From positions 1 through 64,000 of the forward strand of contig CAWCWZ010000045.1 in assembly GCA_963799395.1 (NCBI GenBank): a DNA stretch of 64,000 bases, written 5' to 3'. Source of the stretch: Bog-752 sp963799395 (lineage in GTDB: Bacteria > Actinomycetota > Thermoleophilia > UBA2241). Shown here one piece after another: positions 35,824 through 44,019 of this stretch. Numbering within the stretch: position 1 is the stretch's first letter; every line of letters starts with the position of its first letter. The notes below the pieces were generated by a model. The model searched no databases. It had not been told where the DNA came from and worked only from the letters and a program-made list of their open reading frames with translations. Both the position numbers and the translations under genes were made by a program.

Positions 35824-36302
35824 CTCCGATCACTGCTTGGCCTCCCGTACGTGCGAATCGGAGGGCGGCATCGATCTTGGGTCGCAGACTGCCCGCCTTG
35901 AAATGGCCGGTGGCCGCGTAAGTCTCCCATCTCGGGAAGGGCGACGATGGCGAGCGGCCTCTCGGCCGGCGTGCCGTAGTCGAGGCAGACGTTGGGGACG
36001 TCGGTGAGCATCAGCAGCGTGCCAGCGGCGAGCTTGGGCGCCGCAAGGTCTTTGTCAATCGCGGCCTCCGTGCCCGACAGGCCACCGTCACGACCACGCA
36101 CCACTGGAATACCGCCGCCGCCTGAGCAGATCACCAGCGTCCCCGCCCGCAACAGTTCGGCCACCACCCGCAACGGGACGATTTCCCTAGGCTCGGGGGA
36201 GGGCACGGCGCGCCTCCAATCGCGACCCGCGTCTTCGCGCATCGCGAAACCAAGAGCGCCGAAGTGTACGATCGCCCCAGATGCGCGTGGATCACGGTGC
36301 AT
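35820..36302 (-). pseudogene. arcC: Carbamate kinase remnant (N-terminus missing)
   Basis: The C-terminal two thirds of a carbamate kinase, which turns carbamoyl phosphate + ADP into ATP, CO2 and ammonia. Visible blocks are FAMREDAGRDWRRAVPSPEP, VICSGGGGIPVVRGRDGG, EAAIDKDLAAPKLA and LLMLTDVPNVCLDYGTP. After an indel near 35,914, GHFKAGSLRPKIDAALRFAR follows. The first 120 or so residues, with the GGN motif, are absent. The upstream DNA (36,303-36,465) does not encode them in any frame. The 3' end runs into the convergent pucR end, so the tail is short too. A full copy may exist elsewhere. Confidence 0.75.
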
Positions 36303-36465
36303 CAGTACATCGTTGTCCGGCTGGGCTCCGCTGTAGCATGCTGACGGTGTACGCCGTGCGGCCCGCCCGCTGAGCATCCTTCGCGTCATCGTCGAGCAGC
36401 CCGCGAGGCGAGAAGACGGCGCGGTGAGTGCGCCAGGCAGGCTCTCCGTTCGCAAAGGAGCAACG

Positions 36466-37630
36466 ATGGATGATGTTGAGTTTGGGTTCCAGCTCGCCAC
36501 CGGAGTAGTGTTCGGACCGGGTTCCCTGGCGTCCGCCGGCAAGGAAGCGGCGAAGCTCGCCCACAAGCACGTCCTGCTGATCACCGACGCCGGCCTGGTC
36601 GGCGCTGGTCTGGCGGATGCCGTGGTGGGCATCGATGAAGCGCAGCGGCCTGGAATGCCCCGTCTTCTCGGAGATCTCTTCAAACCCTCGCGACCGGGAG
36701 TGTCAGGAGGCGGCCGACGCCGCGCGAGAAGCTCGCGCCGAAGCAATCATCGGCCTCGGTGGCGGCAGTGCGATCGACGTCGCCAAGGCCGCAGCCACGC
36801 TGGCGACAAACGGTGGTCGCGTGAAGGATTGGGAAGACCCCGCTCGTCCCGAGAAGGATCCGCTCCCGATGCTTGCTGTGCCGACCACGGCGGGGACGGG
36901 CAGCGAGGTGACGTGGGTAGCCGTGATCACCGACGAAGAGCAGCACTACAAGATGACGCTGCTCGATACTCGCATAGCTCCCAAGGTTGCGGTGCTCGAC
37001 CCCGAGCTCACGATCTCGTTGCCGTCACGCCTTACCGCGTCGACCGGCATGGACGCCCTGGTTCACGCGATAGAAGCGTACACGTGCAAGGTCGCCAACC
37101 CCATCAGCGACGCGCTCGCTGTTCGGGCCGTCTCACTGGTCAGCGAATCCTTGCGGCGGGCGGTCGACGACGGCGCCGATAGAAAGGCCCGGTCCGACAT
37201 GCTGCTCGGCAGCCTGCTCGCCGGGATCGCGTTCATCAACGCCGATGTCGGCGCCGTTCACTGTTTGGGGGAGAGCCTGGGCGGAGTATTCGACACTCCT
37301 CACGGGCTCGCGTGCGCTGTCTTCCTTCCGGCCGTGATGGAGTTCAACGCCGTGGCCGACCCGTCCAAGCACGCCAAGGTCGCTTCTGCGCTCGGGGTGG
37401 ATACCTCTCAGATGACCGATATTGAAGCCTCAGCCTCCGCACCTGCCGCGGCTCGGTCACTAATGTCTGACATAGGCATTCCGTCGCTGCGGGAGCTCCA
37501 GAAGCTCTCCGCCGATGACACGGAGAAGGTGGCCAGACTGTCGGCTGAGCACGTCTGCTCTCCGGACAATGCTCGGACCATCGGGTTCGACGACTACGTC
37601 AAGTTGCTGCGGACGACGTATGCGGTGTGA
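36466..37630 (+). CDS. Iron-containing alcohol dehydrogenase (frameshifted)
   Basis: About 388 residues of the group III (Fe-dependent) NAD(P) alcohol dehydrogenase family. GGGSAIDVAKAAA binds the nucleotide, followed by VPTTAGTGSEVT and the metal region MDALVHAIEAYT, CLGESLGGVFDTPHGLACAVFLP. One indel near 36,645 separates the first 60 residues. Start ATG 36466 has AAAGGAG upstream. Its substrate is unknown; family members use simple alcohols, lactaldehyde, 1,3-propanediol or maleylacetate. It might reduce an aldehyde released by the cluster, or be unrelated. Confidence 0.88.
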
Positions 37631-37686
37631 TGCCGCCTGCGGCGTGCATCCCAAGACTTGATGTCGCTTGTACGAGCCTAAATACT

Positions 37687-38669
37687 ATTGATTCCACGCC
37701 CATAGCCTCAGGCGCAGTAGTCGACCAGAGCCCGGCTCGGCCGTCCCAGCCGGTGGTTGAGGCTGATGCAGGCCGCCAGGCAGAGGAAGCGCTGCAGGAT
37801 GCGCTCGCGCAGCCCGGCCAGGGTGCGCGCCCCGTGGCGCTCCAGGGTGAGCAGGTCCTTGCAGGTCCAGAAGATCGACTCGATGCGCTGGCGGATGGGG
37901 GCGAGGTGAGGCCCGGGGTCGGGTTCGTCTGCTGCGCGCCGGGCGCACCACGACCACGCCGAGGTCGGCAGCAGCGCCGGCGAACTCGCGCCCGACGTAG
38001 CCCTTGTCGCAGATGAGCACTGCGCGGCGCTCGCGCCGGCAGCGCTCGAGCAGCTCGAGCGCCACCTCGCGCTCGTCGCGCCGCGGATCGGCCAGCGTGA
38101 AGGCTCGTGGGGTGCCGTCGGGAGCGGCCAGCAGGTGGAAGCGAAAGCCCCAGTAGAAGCGCGAGTGGGCGGCGCAGTAGCCGTAGCCGGCGGCCTCGCC
38201 GAGGGCCGAGCGCTTGGCCGTCTCGCGGCTTCTGCCGCACTCCACCGGCGTCGAGTCGCAGAGCAGGAGGTCGTCACCGTAGCCGGGCTCTGCTTTGCGA
38301 AGTGGGCCATGAGCCACTCGATCGCATCGGCCAGCCGGCGACGGCGCCTCCAGTAGGCCGACTGCGTGGGCAGGACCGGGAAGAGATGGATGAGGCGCTT
38401 GGCAGCTGTGGCCAGGAACCTGCGGTCGGAGGGGATGCCCATGATCGCCTGGGCGACGCAAAGGGTGGCCAGCTCGGCGTCGCTGATGCGCCGGCGAGCG
38501 TTGGCGCGCGCCTCTGGCAAGAGATCGTCGGCTGTGCAATAAACCACGGTGCAGAGAGTGTCGAGGTCGGCGTCCATCGTGGCCTCCGGGCAGACGGTGT
38601 CTTTGGCACCGTCGGCTTCGGCCTCTCTGCTTCGCATTCCTTGGACAGGTTCAATCTCGTGGAATCAAT
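37687..38669. mobile_element. IS982-family insertion sequence (about 983 bp)
   Basis: One transposase gene flanked by a 12-bp perfect inverted repeat, ATTGATTCCACG at 37687-37698 and its reverse complement at 38658-38669. The length between the outer ends, 983 bp, fits IS982 elements (about 1 kb). No clear target duplication is seen. The exact ends are therefore tentative. It sits between the catabolic cluster and tRNA-Glu. Confidence 0.7.
37708..38577 (-). CDS. IS982-type DDE transposase (two frameshifts)
   Basis: About 289 residues. It starts MDADLDTLCTVVYCTADDLLPE with a helical DNA-binding region (RRISDAELATLCVAQAIMG). The catalytic part begins LLLCDSTPVECGRSRETAKRS (first Asp) and has AVLICDKGYVGREF (second Asp). 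IESIFWTCKDLLTLERHGARTLAGL holds the Glu. It ends SRALVDYCA at TGA 37708-37710. Indels near 38,285 and 37,945 split it into three frames. If those are real, the element is dead; if sequencing errors, it may be active. Confidence 0.85.
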   Translation of the reverse strand: MDADLDTLCTVVYCTADDLLPEARANARRRISDAELATLCVAQAIMGIPSDRRFLATAAKRLIHLFPVLPTQSAYWRRRRRLADAIEWLMAHFAKQSPATVTTSCSATRRRWSAAEAARRPSARPSARPPATATAPPTRASTGAFASTCWPLPTAPHEPSRWPIRGATSARWRSSCSSAAGASAAQCSSATRATSGASSPALLPTSAWSWCARRAADEPDPGPHLAPIRQRIESIFWTCKDLLTLERHGARTLAGLRERILQRFLCLAACISLNHRLGRPSRALVDYCA

Positions 38670-38840
38670 CATCTAGCTGGGCACGACAAGGATCTCGTGT
38701 TTGCTACGGAGGCCAGCGACTACCTGCTGCCGAACCGGATTTCCAGCGCCATCTGCGCTTGAACTCGCACTGAGCCAGTACGATACGACATGGTTACGCA
38801 GGATTCTTCCAATCAATACTGGCGTCAAGGAGGGTTGGAA

Positions 38841-38916
38841 CTGGTGCCCCCAACGGAATTCGAATCCGTGCTGCCGGCTTGAAAGGCCGGTGTCCTAGGC
38901 CGCTAGACGATGGGGG
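38841..38916 (-). tRNA. tRNA-Glu (UUC anticodon)
   Basis: 76 bases. The acceptor stem pairs GCCCCCA at the 5' end with TGGGGGC at the 3' end, then A and an encoded CCA (complement of TGG at 38841-38843). The anticodon arm is CCGGC-CTTTCAA-GCCGG, giving TTC (UUC in RNA, reads GAA/GAG). The T-arm contains GGATTCGAATTCC and the D-arm the GTCTAGCGGCCTAGGAC typical of tRNA-Glu. All stems pair. Confidence 0.97.
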
Positions 38917-39034
38917 CACGGTGCCGCGCAGGGATTATACCTGCTGCGCCTCCGGCCGGCGCGCCCGTTTGCCGCGACCGCATGCGACGCACAACCTGGG
39001 ATAGAGTCTTCGTATCCACCTAAGGAGTCGGCAA

Positions 39035-40612
39035 GTGAGCAAGGACACGGCGGCACGCACGAAGTCGCGCGCGACCACGCGCGAAAAGGCGAAGGGCACC
39101 GGCAAGCGTGGCAACGGGCACGTTCCCGAGGCGGCGGTCTCGCGCATGTCCGAGAAGGTGACGACGGCGCGCAAAGCGAACTCGAGGCCGGCGGCGAAGA
39201 CCGCGGCGAAGGTGCTGGCCACGAGCGCCCGCGACACGAGCGCCCGCGACGGCAAGGGTCGCGGCTCGGGCGGCGCCCTGAAGGCCGCGGCGATCGGGCG
39301 CTTCGACGAGAGCTTCGCGGCCGAACCGCGCAACCGCCTGGCGCTGAACGCCGTCACGGCCGGCAAGGTGCAGGTGGTGGCGCGCAACCGCGAGGCGGTC
39401 GTGCGCGCCGCCCAGCGCAGCTTCTCGCACGTCATCAAGACGCCCGAGATCACAAACCAGAAGCAGAGCGGCCGCTGCTGGATGTTCGCCGGGCTGAACG
39501 TGCTGCGCGTCGCCGCCATGAAGTCCCTCAAGGTCGACCAGTTCGAGTTCTCCCAGACGTACCTGCAGTTCTACGACAAGCTCGAGAAGGCCAACTGGTT
39601 CCTCGAGACGATGATCACCACCGCCGGCGAGCCGACCGACGGCCGCCTGATCTCCTTCCTGCTGCAGGACCCCATCCAGGACGGCGGCCAGTGGGACATG
39701 TTCGCCGACCTGGTGCGCAAGTACGGCGTCGTGCCCAAGACGGCCATGCCCGACGCCGAGTCGAGCGGCGAGTCGCTGCCCATGAACGGCGTGTTGCGCG
39801 CCAAGCTGCGCGAGTACGCGGCCGAGCTGCGGCGGCGCCATGCCGGCGGCGAGGCCGCCGGCGAGCTGCGCCGCCGCAAGGACGAGATGCTGGCGACGGT
39901 CTACCGCATGCTGGCCATCCACCTCGGCCGGCCGCCGCGCGAGTTCGACTGGCAATGGCGCGACACCGACGACGAGTTCCACCGCGACGGCACGATCACG
40001 CCGGCGCAGTTCTACGAGCGCTATGTCGCCGTCGATCTCGACGACTACGTCAGCCTCATCAACTGCCCCACTCCCGACAAGCCGTTCAACACGCTCTACA
40101 CGGTGCAGTACCTCGGCAACGTCGTCGGCGGTACGCCGGTGCGCTACGTCAACGTCGACATCGCCGCCTTCAAGAAGGCTGCCGTGGCGCAGATCGCCGC
40201 CGGCCGGCCGGTGTGGTTCGGCTGCGACGTCGGCAAGATGGCCGAGCGCGACTCAGGCGCCCTCGACCGCGAGATGTACGACCTCGAGCTGCTCTACGCG
40301 ACCGAGTTCTCGGCCGACAAGGCCGAGCGCGTCGAGTACGGCCACAGCGTCATGACCCACGCCATGGTGCTCACCGGCGTCGACCTCGACGACAAGGGCG
40401 GGGCGCGCCGCTGGAAGGTCGAGAACAGCTGGGGCGACAAGGTCGGCGACAAGGGCTACTTCGTGATGAGCGACCGCTGGTTCGACGACTATATGTTCGA
40501 GGTCGTGATCGACCGCCGGCACCTGCCCAAGCGCGTCCTCAAGGCACTCGGCACCGAGCCGGTCGTGCTCGCCCCCTGGGACCCGATGGGTTCGCTTGCA
40601 CGCGGCTGCTGA
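39035..40612 (+). CDS. pepC: Aminopeptidase C / bleomycin hydrolase with basic N-terminal extension
   Basis: 525 residues, peptidase family C1B. These cytoplasmic hexamers remove N-terminal residues from peptides and inactivate bleomycin. The catalytic triad is complete: Cys in QSGRCWMFAG (near residue 148), His in VMTHAMVLTG and Asn in VENSWGDKVGDKG. The usual protein is about 445 residues. Here about 85 extra residues precede FDESF, rich in Lys, Ala, Thr and Arg (TKSRATTREKAKG...), like histone-H1 tails. GTG start at 39035 has TAAGGAG upstream. The C-terminus, PWDPMGSLARGC, extends a few residues past the usual end. Frame intact. Confidence 0.93.
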   Translation: MSKDTAARTKSRATTREKAKGTGKRGNGHVPEAAVSRMSEKVTTARKANSRPAAKTAAKVLATSARDTSARDGKGRGSGGALKAAAIGRFDESFAAEPRNRLALNAVTAGKVQVVARNREAVVRAAQRSFSHVIKTPEITNQKQSGRCWMFAGLNVLRVAAMKSLKVDQFEFSQTYLQFYDKLEKANWFLETMITTAGEPTDGRLISFLLQDPIQDGGQWDMFADLVRKYGVVPKTAMPDAESSGESLPMNGVLRAKLREYAAELRRRHAGGEAAGELRRRKDEMLATVYRMLAIHLGRPPREFDWQWRDTDDEFHRDGTITPAQFYERYVAVDLDDYVSLINCPTPDKPFNTLYTVQYLGNVVGGTPVRYVNVDIAAFKKAAVAQIAAGRPVWFGCDVGKMAERDSGALDREMYDLELLYATEFSADKAERVEYGHSVMTHAMVLTGVDLDDKGGARRWKVENSWGDKVGDKGYFVMSDRWFDDYMFEVVIDRRHLPKRVLKALGTEPVVLAPWDPMGSLARGC

Positions 40613-40688
40613 GGCGGCCGGCGCGGCGCGTCGGCGCGGCCCCGCGAGCGGAGTCGCGCCGTTCGCACGGTCGGCCCCGGCGCCCGCG

Positions 40689-42017
40689 TCAGCTCGGGCT
40701 GGGCGCCGGGCTGGGCGTCCAGACGACCGCGCCGGCCGGCTTTGAGCGGGCCAGGGCGACGCCGATCGCGTCCTGGGCGGCGTGCGCCGCGCTCAGGTTG
40801 ATCCAGCCCCGCTTGTTCATGAGCAGCGAGAAGACGAGCCACTCGCCGTTGCGGCTCGTGACGTAGCCCGAGAGGTTGCTGGCCACGGTCAGGGTGCCGG
40901 TCTTGCCGTGCAGGTTCTTCTGGGCGGCGGTGCCGCGCATGCGGTCGGCGAGAGTGCCGTCGACGCCGGCCACCGACAGCGAGCTCCAGAACACCGGCCA
41001 GTCGCTGCGCTTGGACATGGCGGCGAGCAGCTTGGTGACGTCGAGCGCCGTCAGCCGGTCGTAGTAGCTCAGCCCGGAGCCGTCGGTCAGACGGAAGGTT
41101 GTGGCGGAGATGCCGAGCGAGATGAGGAAGGCGCGTTCGACCTTGACGCCCGCGGCGGTGGTGCCGCCGCCGCCGAACGACGCTCCCAGCCCTTTGGTGA
41201 GCATCTCGGCGAAGAAGTTGTCGCTCGGCTTGTTCATGGCCGCGAGTATCCGCGACAGTGGCGCCGAGCGCTCGACGTAGGAGAGCTTGGCCGACGCCGG
41301 CGCGACGCCGATCCCGGCCGGGCGACTCACCGGGATACCCGACTTGCGCAGCAGGGCGGTGAGCTGGATGGCCGCGTAGTGCGCCGGGTTGCTCGCCCAG
41401 TAGCCGTTGGCCTGGATACTTTCGTTCAGGGACAGGGCCGAGAGGGGTCCGCAGTAGTCGGTCATGCCGGGCTTCCACACGGCCACGGAACGGGCGGCGT
41501 CGAAGTAGCTGTCGTCGCCGAGCACGCGACCGACGATCTTCTTGACGCCGGCGTTGCGCAGCGCCTTGACGAAGTCGCCGAGCCGCGAGGTCTTGAGGTG
41601 CAGGACGTGCTCCTGATACCAGGCCGTGGACAGGCTCGGGTCGCCGAAGCCCTTGAGGTAGAGCCGTCCGGTGAAGACCCCGGCGCTGTCGAGCGAGCCG
41701 GTCGTGAGCAGCTCGGTCTTGAAGCGGAACGTCGCGCCCCACTTGGCGAGGGCGGTCGACGAGGTGACGAGCTTCTCGTTGGAGGCCGGCAAGAGCTGCG
41801 CCGCGGTGCGGTGCGTATAGAGCGAGGTGGCGGTCGACAGGTCGAAGACACGCACGCCCGTCGAGGTACCGGCCAGTCCGCGGGCGGCGAGAACCGACGT
41901 GATGCGGGACTGGAGCGTGGTCGCGGCGGCGGCGGCCGGAACGGCCGCCGCCGCCGCGACCACGGCGACGAAGACCAGAAGCACCCGGCGGCGGGTACGG
42001 CTGTGACGGCTCCCCAT
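40689..42017 (-). CDS. dacB: D-alanyl-D-alanine carboxypeptidase/endopeptidase, family S13 (PBP4)
   Basis: 442 residues, exported: an Arg-rich start, a hydrophobic core and an AAAAAT cleavage region in the first 32 residues. Three penicillin-binding motifs are present: SNEK (Ser nucleophile and Lys, about residue 78), SDN in NKPSDNFFAEML, and HGKTGTLT. It trims or cuts D-Ala cross-links in peptidoglycan. GGGAGGAG precedes ATG 42017. It is convergent with pepC. Frame intact. Confidence 0.94.
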   Translation of the reverse strand: MGSRHSRTRRRVLLVFVAVVAAAAAVPAAAAATTLQSRITSVLAARGLAGTSTGVRVFDLSTATSLYTHRTAAQLLPASNEKLVTSSTALAKWGATFRFKTELLTTGSLDSAGVFTGRLYLKGFGDPSLSTAWYQEHVLHLKTSRLGDFVKALRNAGVKKIVGRVLGDDSYFDAARSVAVWKPGMTDYCGPLSALSLNESIQANGYWASNPAHYAAIQLTALLRKSGIPVSRPAGIGVAPASAKLSYVERSAPLSRILAAMNKPSDNFFAEMLTKGLGASFGGGGTTAAGVKVERAFLISLGISATTFRLTDGSGLSYYDRLTALDVTKLLAAMSKRSDWPVFWSSLSVAGVDGTLADRMRGTAAQKNLHGKTGTLTVASNLSGYVTSRNGEWLVFSLLMNKRGWINLSAAHAAQDAIGVALARSKPAGAVVWTPSPAPSPS

Positions 42018-42124
42018 GGCTCCTCCCGTCGGGCCGCCTCGTGCCTGCCCGACCGTCGATCGTACGGACCGTTCCCGGCAGACTACCGGTCGGCCCGCCG
42101 CGCGACAAGCGGGCGGCCCCGCGG

Positions 42125-42559
42125 CTAACGCGTGACGGCCTTGTGCGCGACGACCTTGCGCGCGGTCACGATGGCCCCGTGGTCGCTGTCGATGCGCACG
42201 TCGTCCATGAGACAGGTCATGAGGAACAGCCCGCGGCCCTGGGGGTCCGTCGGGTCGGGCGGCCGCGAGGGGTCGACCTTGCGCGGCCGGAACCCGACGC
42301 CGTGGTCGCGCACGACGAGACAGACACCTTTGGCGTCGAGCGCCACCCGGACGTTGATCGTGCGGCTGCTGCCGCTGAATCGGATGGCGTTCTTGCAGGC
42401 CTCTTCGAAGGCCAGGACGACGTCGAACACGGCGCGTTCGGGGACGTCGAGGTCGCGCAGAAAGTCGCGCACGCGGCTGCGGGCGCCGCCGAGTGCGGAA
42501 GTCGCCGGGTTGAGCGTGAGCGTGAGGCTTGTGGGGTGGGAGGTGAGCGACGTATCCAC
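42125..42559 (-). CDS. RsbW-like serine kinase / anti-sigma ATPase
   Basis: 144 residues of the HATPase_c_2 family. The N-box is VVLAFEEACKNAIRFSG and the G1/G2 glycine boxes are VRDHGVGFRP and GRGLFLMTCLMDDV. Such proteins bind an alternative sigma factor and phosphorylate a STAS partner. The STAS protein at 48.3 kb is a candidate but not adjacent. GTG start at 42559 is chosen for length; its ribosome site is weak, and upstream codons stay open, so the start is uncertain. Confidence 0.85.
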   Translation of the reverse strand: MDTSLTSHPTSLTLTLNPATSALGGARSRVRDFLRDLDVPERAVFDVVLAFEEACKNAIRFSGSSRTINVRVALDAKGVCLVVRDHGVGFRPRKVDPSRPPDPTDPQGRGLFLMTCLMDDVRIDSDHGAIVTARKVVAHKAVTR

Positions 42560-42638
42560 TGGGTAGACCTTGTTTTCTGCCTTCTTCTTGCCCGCACACG
42601 GCGGTGGATAGTCATGCCCGGGGGCTCGCTTGGCGCTC

Positions 42639-43769
42639 CTACGGGCGCCAGGGCGTTGCGCCGTCGCCGTCGCCGCGGATGACGGCGGCGACGCGGGCGA
42701 CGATCGCCGGGCGCGAGGTGATGAGACCCAGCTCGCGGTTGTAGAGCAGCGAAGCGACCGAGAAGTTCTGCGAGCCGACGAACACCCTCGCGTGCGGCGA
42801 GCCCGGGTCGACGACGATCGCCTTGGCATGGATGTAGAGCGGCGCCGAGTAGGCGTCCGTGCGCACCACGACCCCGGCCCGGGCGAGCGCGTCGAAGGCG
42901 CTCGCCCACTCGCTCTGGCGCGTCATGACCACTTCGACCCTGACGCCGCGGCGCGCGGCTGCCTGGAGGGCGGTGATCACGGCCTCATCGCTCATCTCCT
43001 CGTTCTCGATGAGCAGCTCGTGCCGGGCCGAGGCGATGAGAGCCACGAGCGCGTCTTGGGCCCCCGGGCTCCAGACGAGGTCGGAGGGAGACGACGGCGG
43101 CAGGCCGCCGTTCGCCCAGTCGTCGGCGAAGGTCGATTCGACGGCGGCGACGTCGGCGCGGCGGTCGTCGAGGGCGATGAACTCGCGCGACGACGAGTAG
43201 TAGCGCGCCGTGAGGTTCATGGTCATGATGGCCGCGAGGCGGCGGTCGACGACGATCGCCTTTTCGTGGGTGACGTCGAACTGCGACGGCGCCCAGCGCA
43301 CGGCGACACCGCGGGCGCGCAAGTACGCGTACGCGGGCTCGTTGTAGCGGCCGACGTAGTGCGCATTGAGCAGGACGCGCACGCGCACGCCACGACGGGC
43401 GTCGGCGGCGAGGATGGCCGCGGCCTGGTCGTCTTCGAGCTCGTAGATCTCGACGTCGACGCTGCGGCGAGCGCCGCGCAGAAGTGCGTAGACGGGCGCG
43501 AGCCCGGCGTCTGGTTCGACGACCAGCGACAGGCCGCCTGCTCGACCGGCCGGCCGCGACACCGCGGTCTTGTGGGCGTGCTTCTTGGCCTTCTTGGCCT
43601 TGTTGGCCTTCGTGGGCCGGGGCGACGATGAGTGGGAGGCCGCCCGTTCGCCGGGGACGCCGGGCGCCCGGTGCGAGGTGGCCACGAGGATCGCCGCCAG
43701 CGCGATGACGATGACGAGCAGGGCGCCGGCATGGCGCCGCCGGCGGCGCGAGCGGCCGAACCTAACCAT
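42639..43769 (-). CDS. Phospholipase D-like protein, membrane-anchored
   Basis: 376 residues. One N-terminal membrane segment (LLVIVIALAAILVATS) after RRRRR puts the rest outside the cell. A Lys/Ala-rich linker follows (KANKAKKAKKHAHK). Two PLD half-sites come next: HEKAIVVDRRLAAIMTMN and IHAKAIVVD...FVGSQNFS, each HxK(x4)D-type. Two HKD motifs form one active site in this superfamily. Substrates may be phospholipids, cardiolipin or nucleic acids. An upstream GTG at 43787 is an alternative start. Confidence 0.88.
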   Translation of the reverse strand: MVRFGRSRRRRRHAGALLVIVIALAAILVATSHRAPGVPGERAASHSSSPRPTKANKAKKAKKHAHKTAVSRPAGRAGGLSLVVEPDAGLAPVYALLRGARRSVDVEIYELEDDQAAAILAADARRGVRVRVLLNAHYVGRYNEPAYAYLRARGVAVRWAPSQFDVTHEKAIVVDRRLAAIMTMNLTARYYSSSREFIALDDRRADVAAVESTFADDWANGGLPPSSPSDLVWSPGAQDALVALIASARHELLIENEEMSDEAVITALQAAARRGVRVEVVMTRQSEWASAFDALARAGVVVRTDAYSAPLYIHAKAIVVDPGSPHARVFVGSQNFSVASLLYNRELGLITSRPAIVARVAAVIRGDGDGATPWRP

Positions 43770-44019
43770 TGCCACGGGCGGTGGCACCGCGCTGTCGTTG
43801 CCGGGTCACGTAGTCTCCCTTGGCTGCCGCACGAACGCGGCCGCGAGGGTTGCCGCCGCGCGCCGGCGATCGTGCCGTGTGCAGCCTACAGACTCTGCGG
43901 GACGGACGCGAAGGCGGCGCGCCCATCGGCGGTTGCCGATAACGAGCCGATGCTGGTCGCAATCGACGCGCCGCGCTCGCAGATGCCGGCACCACGACAG
44001 CAGGTCCGCAGTCGCGAGG

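Noticed and set aside
38841..38916. Integration site with a duplicated tRNA 3' end
   Set aside because: I found no second copy of the tRNA-Glu 3' segment elsewhere in the window and no integrase.
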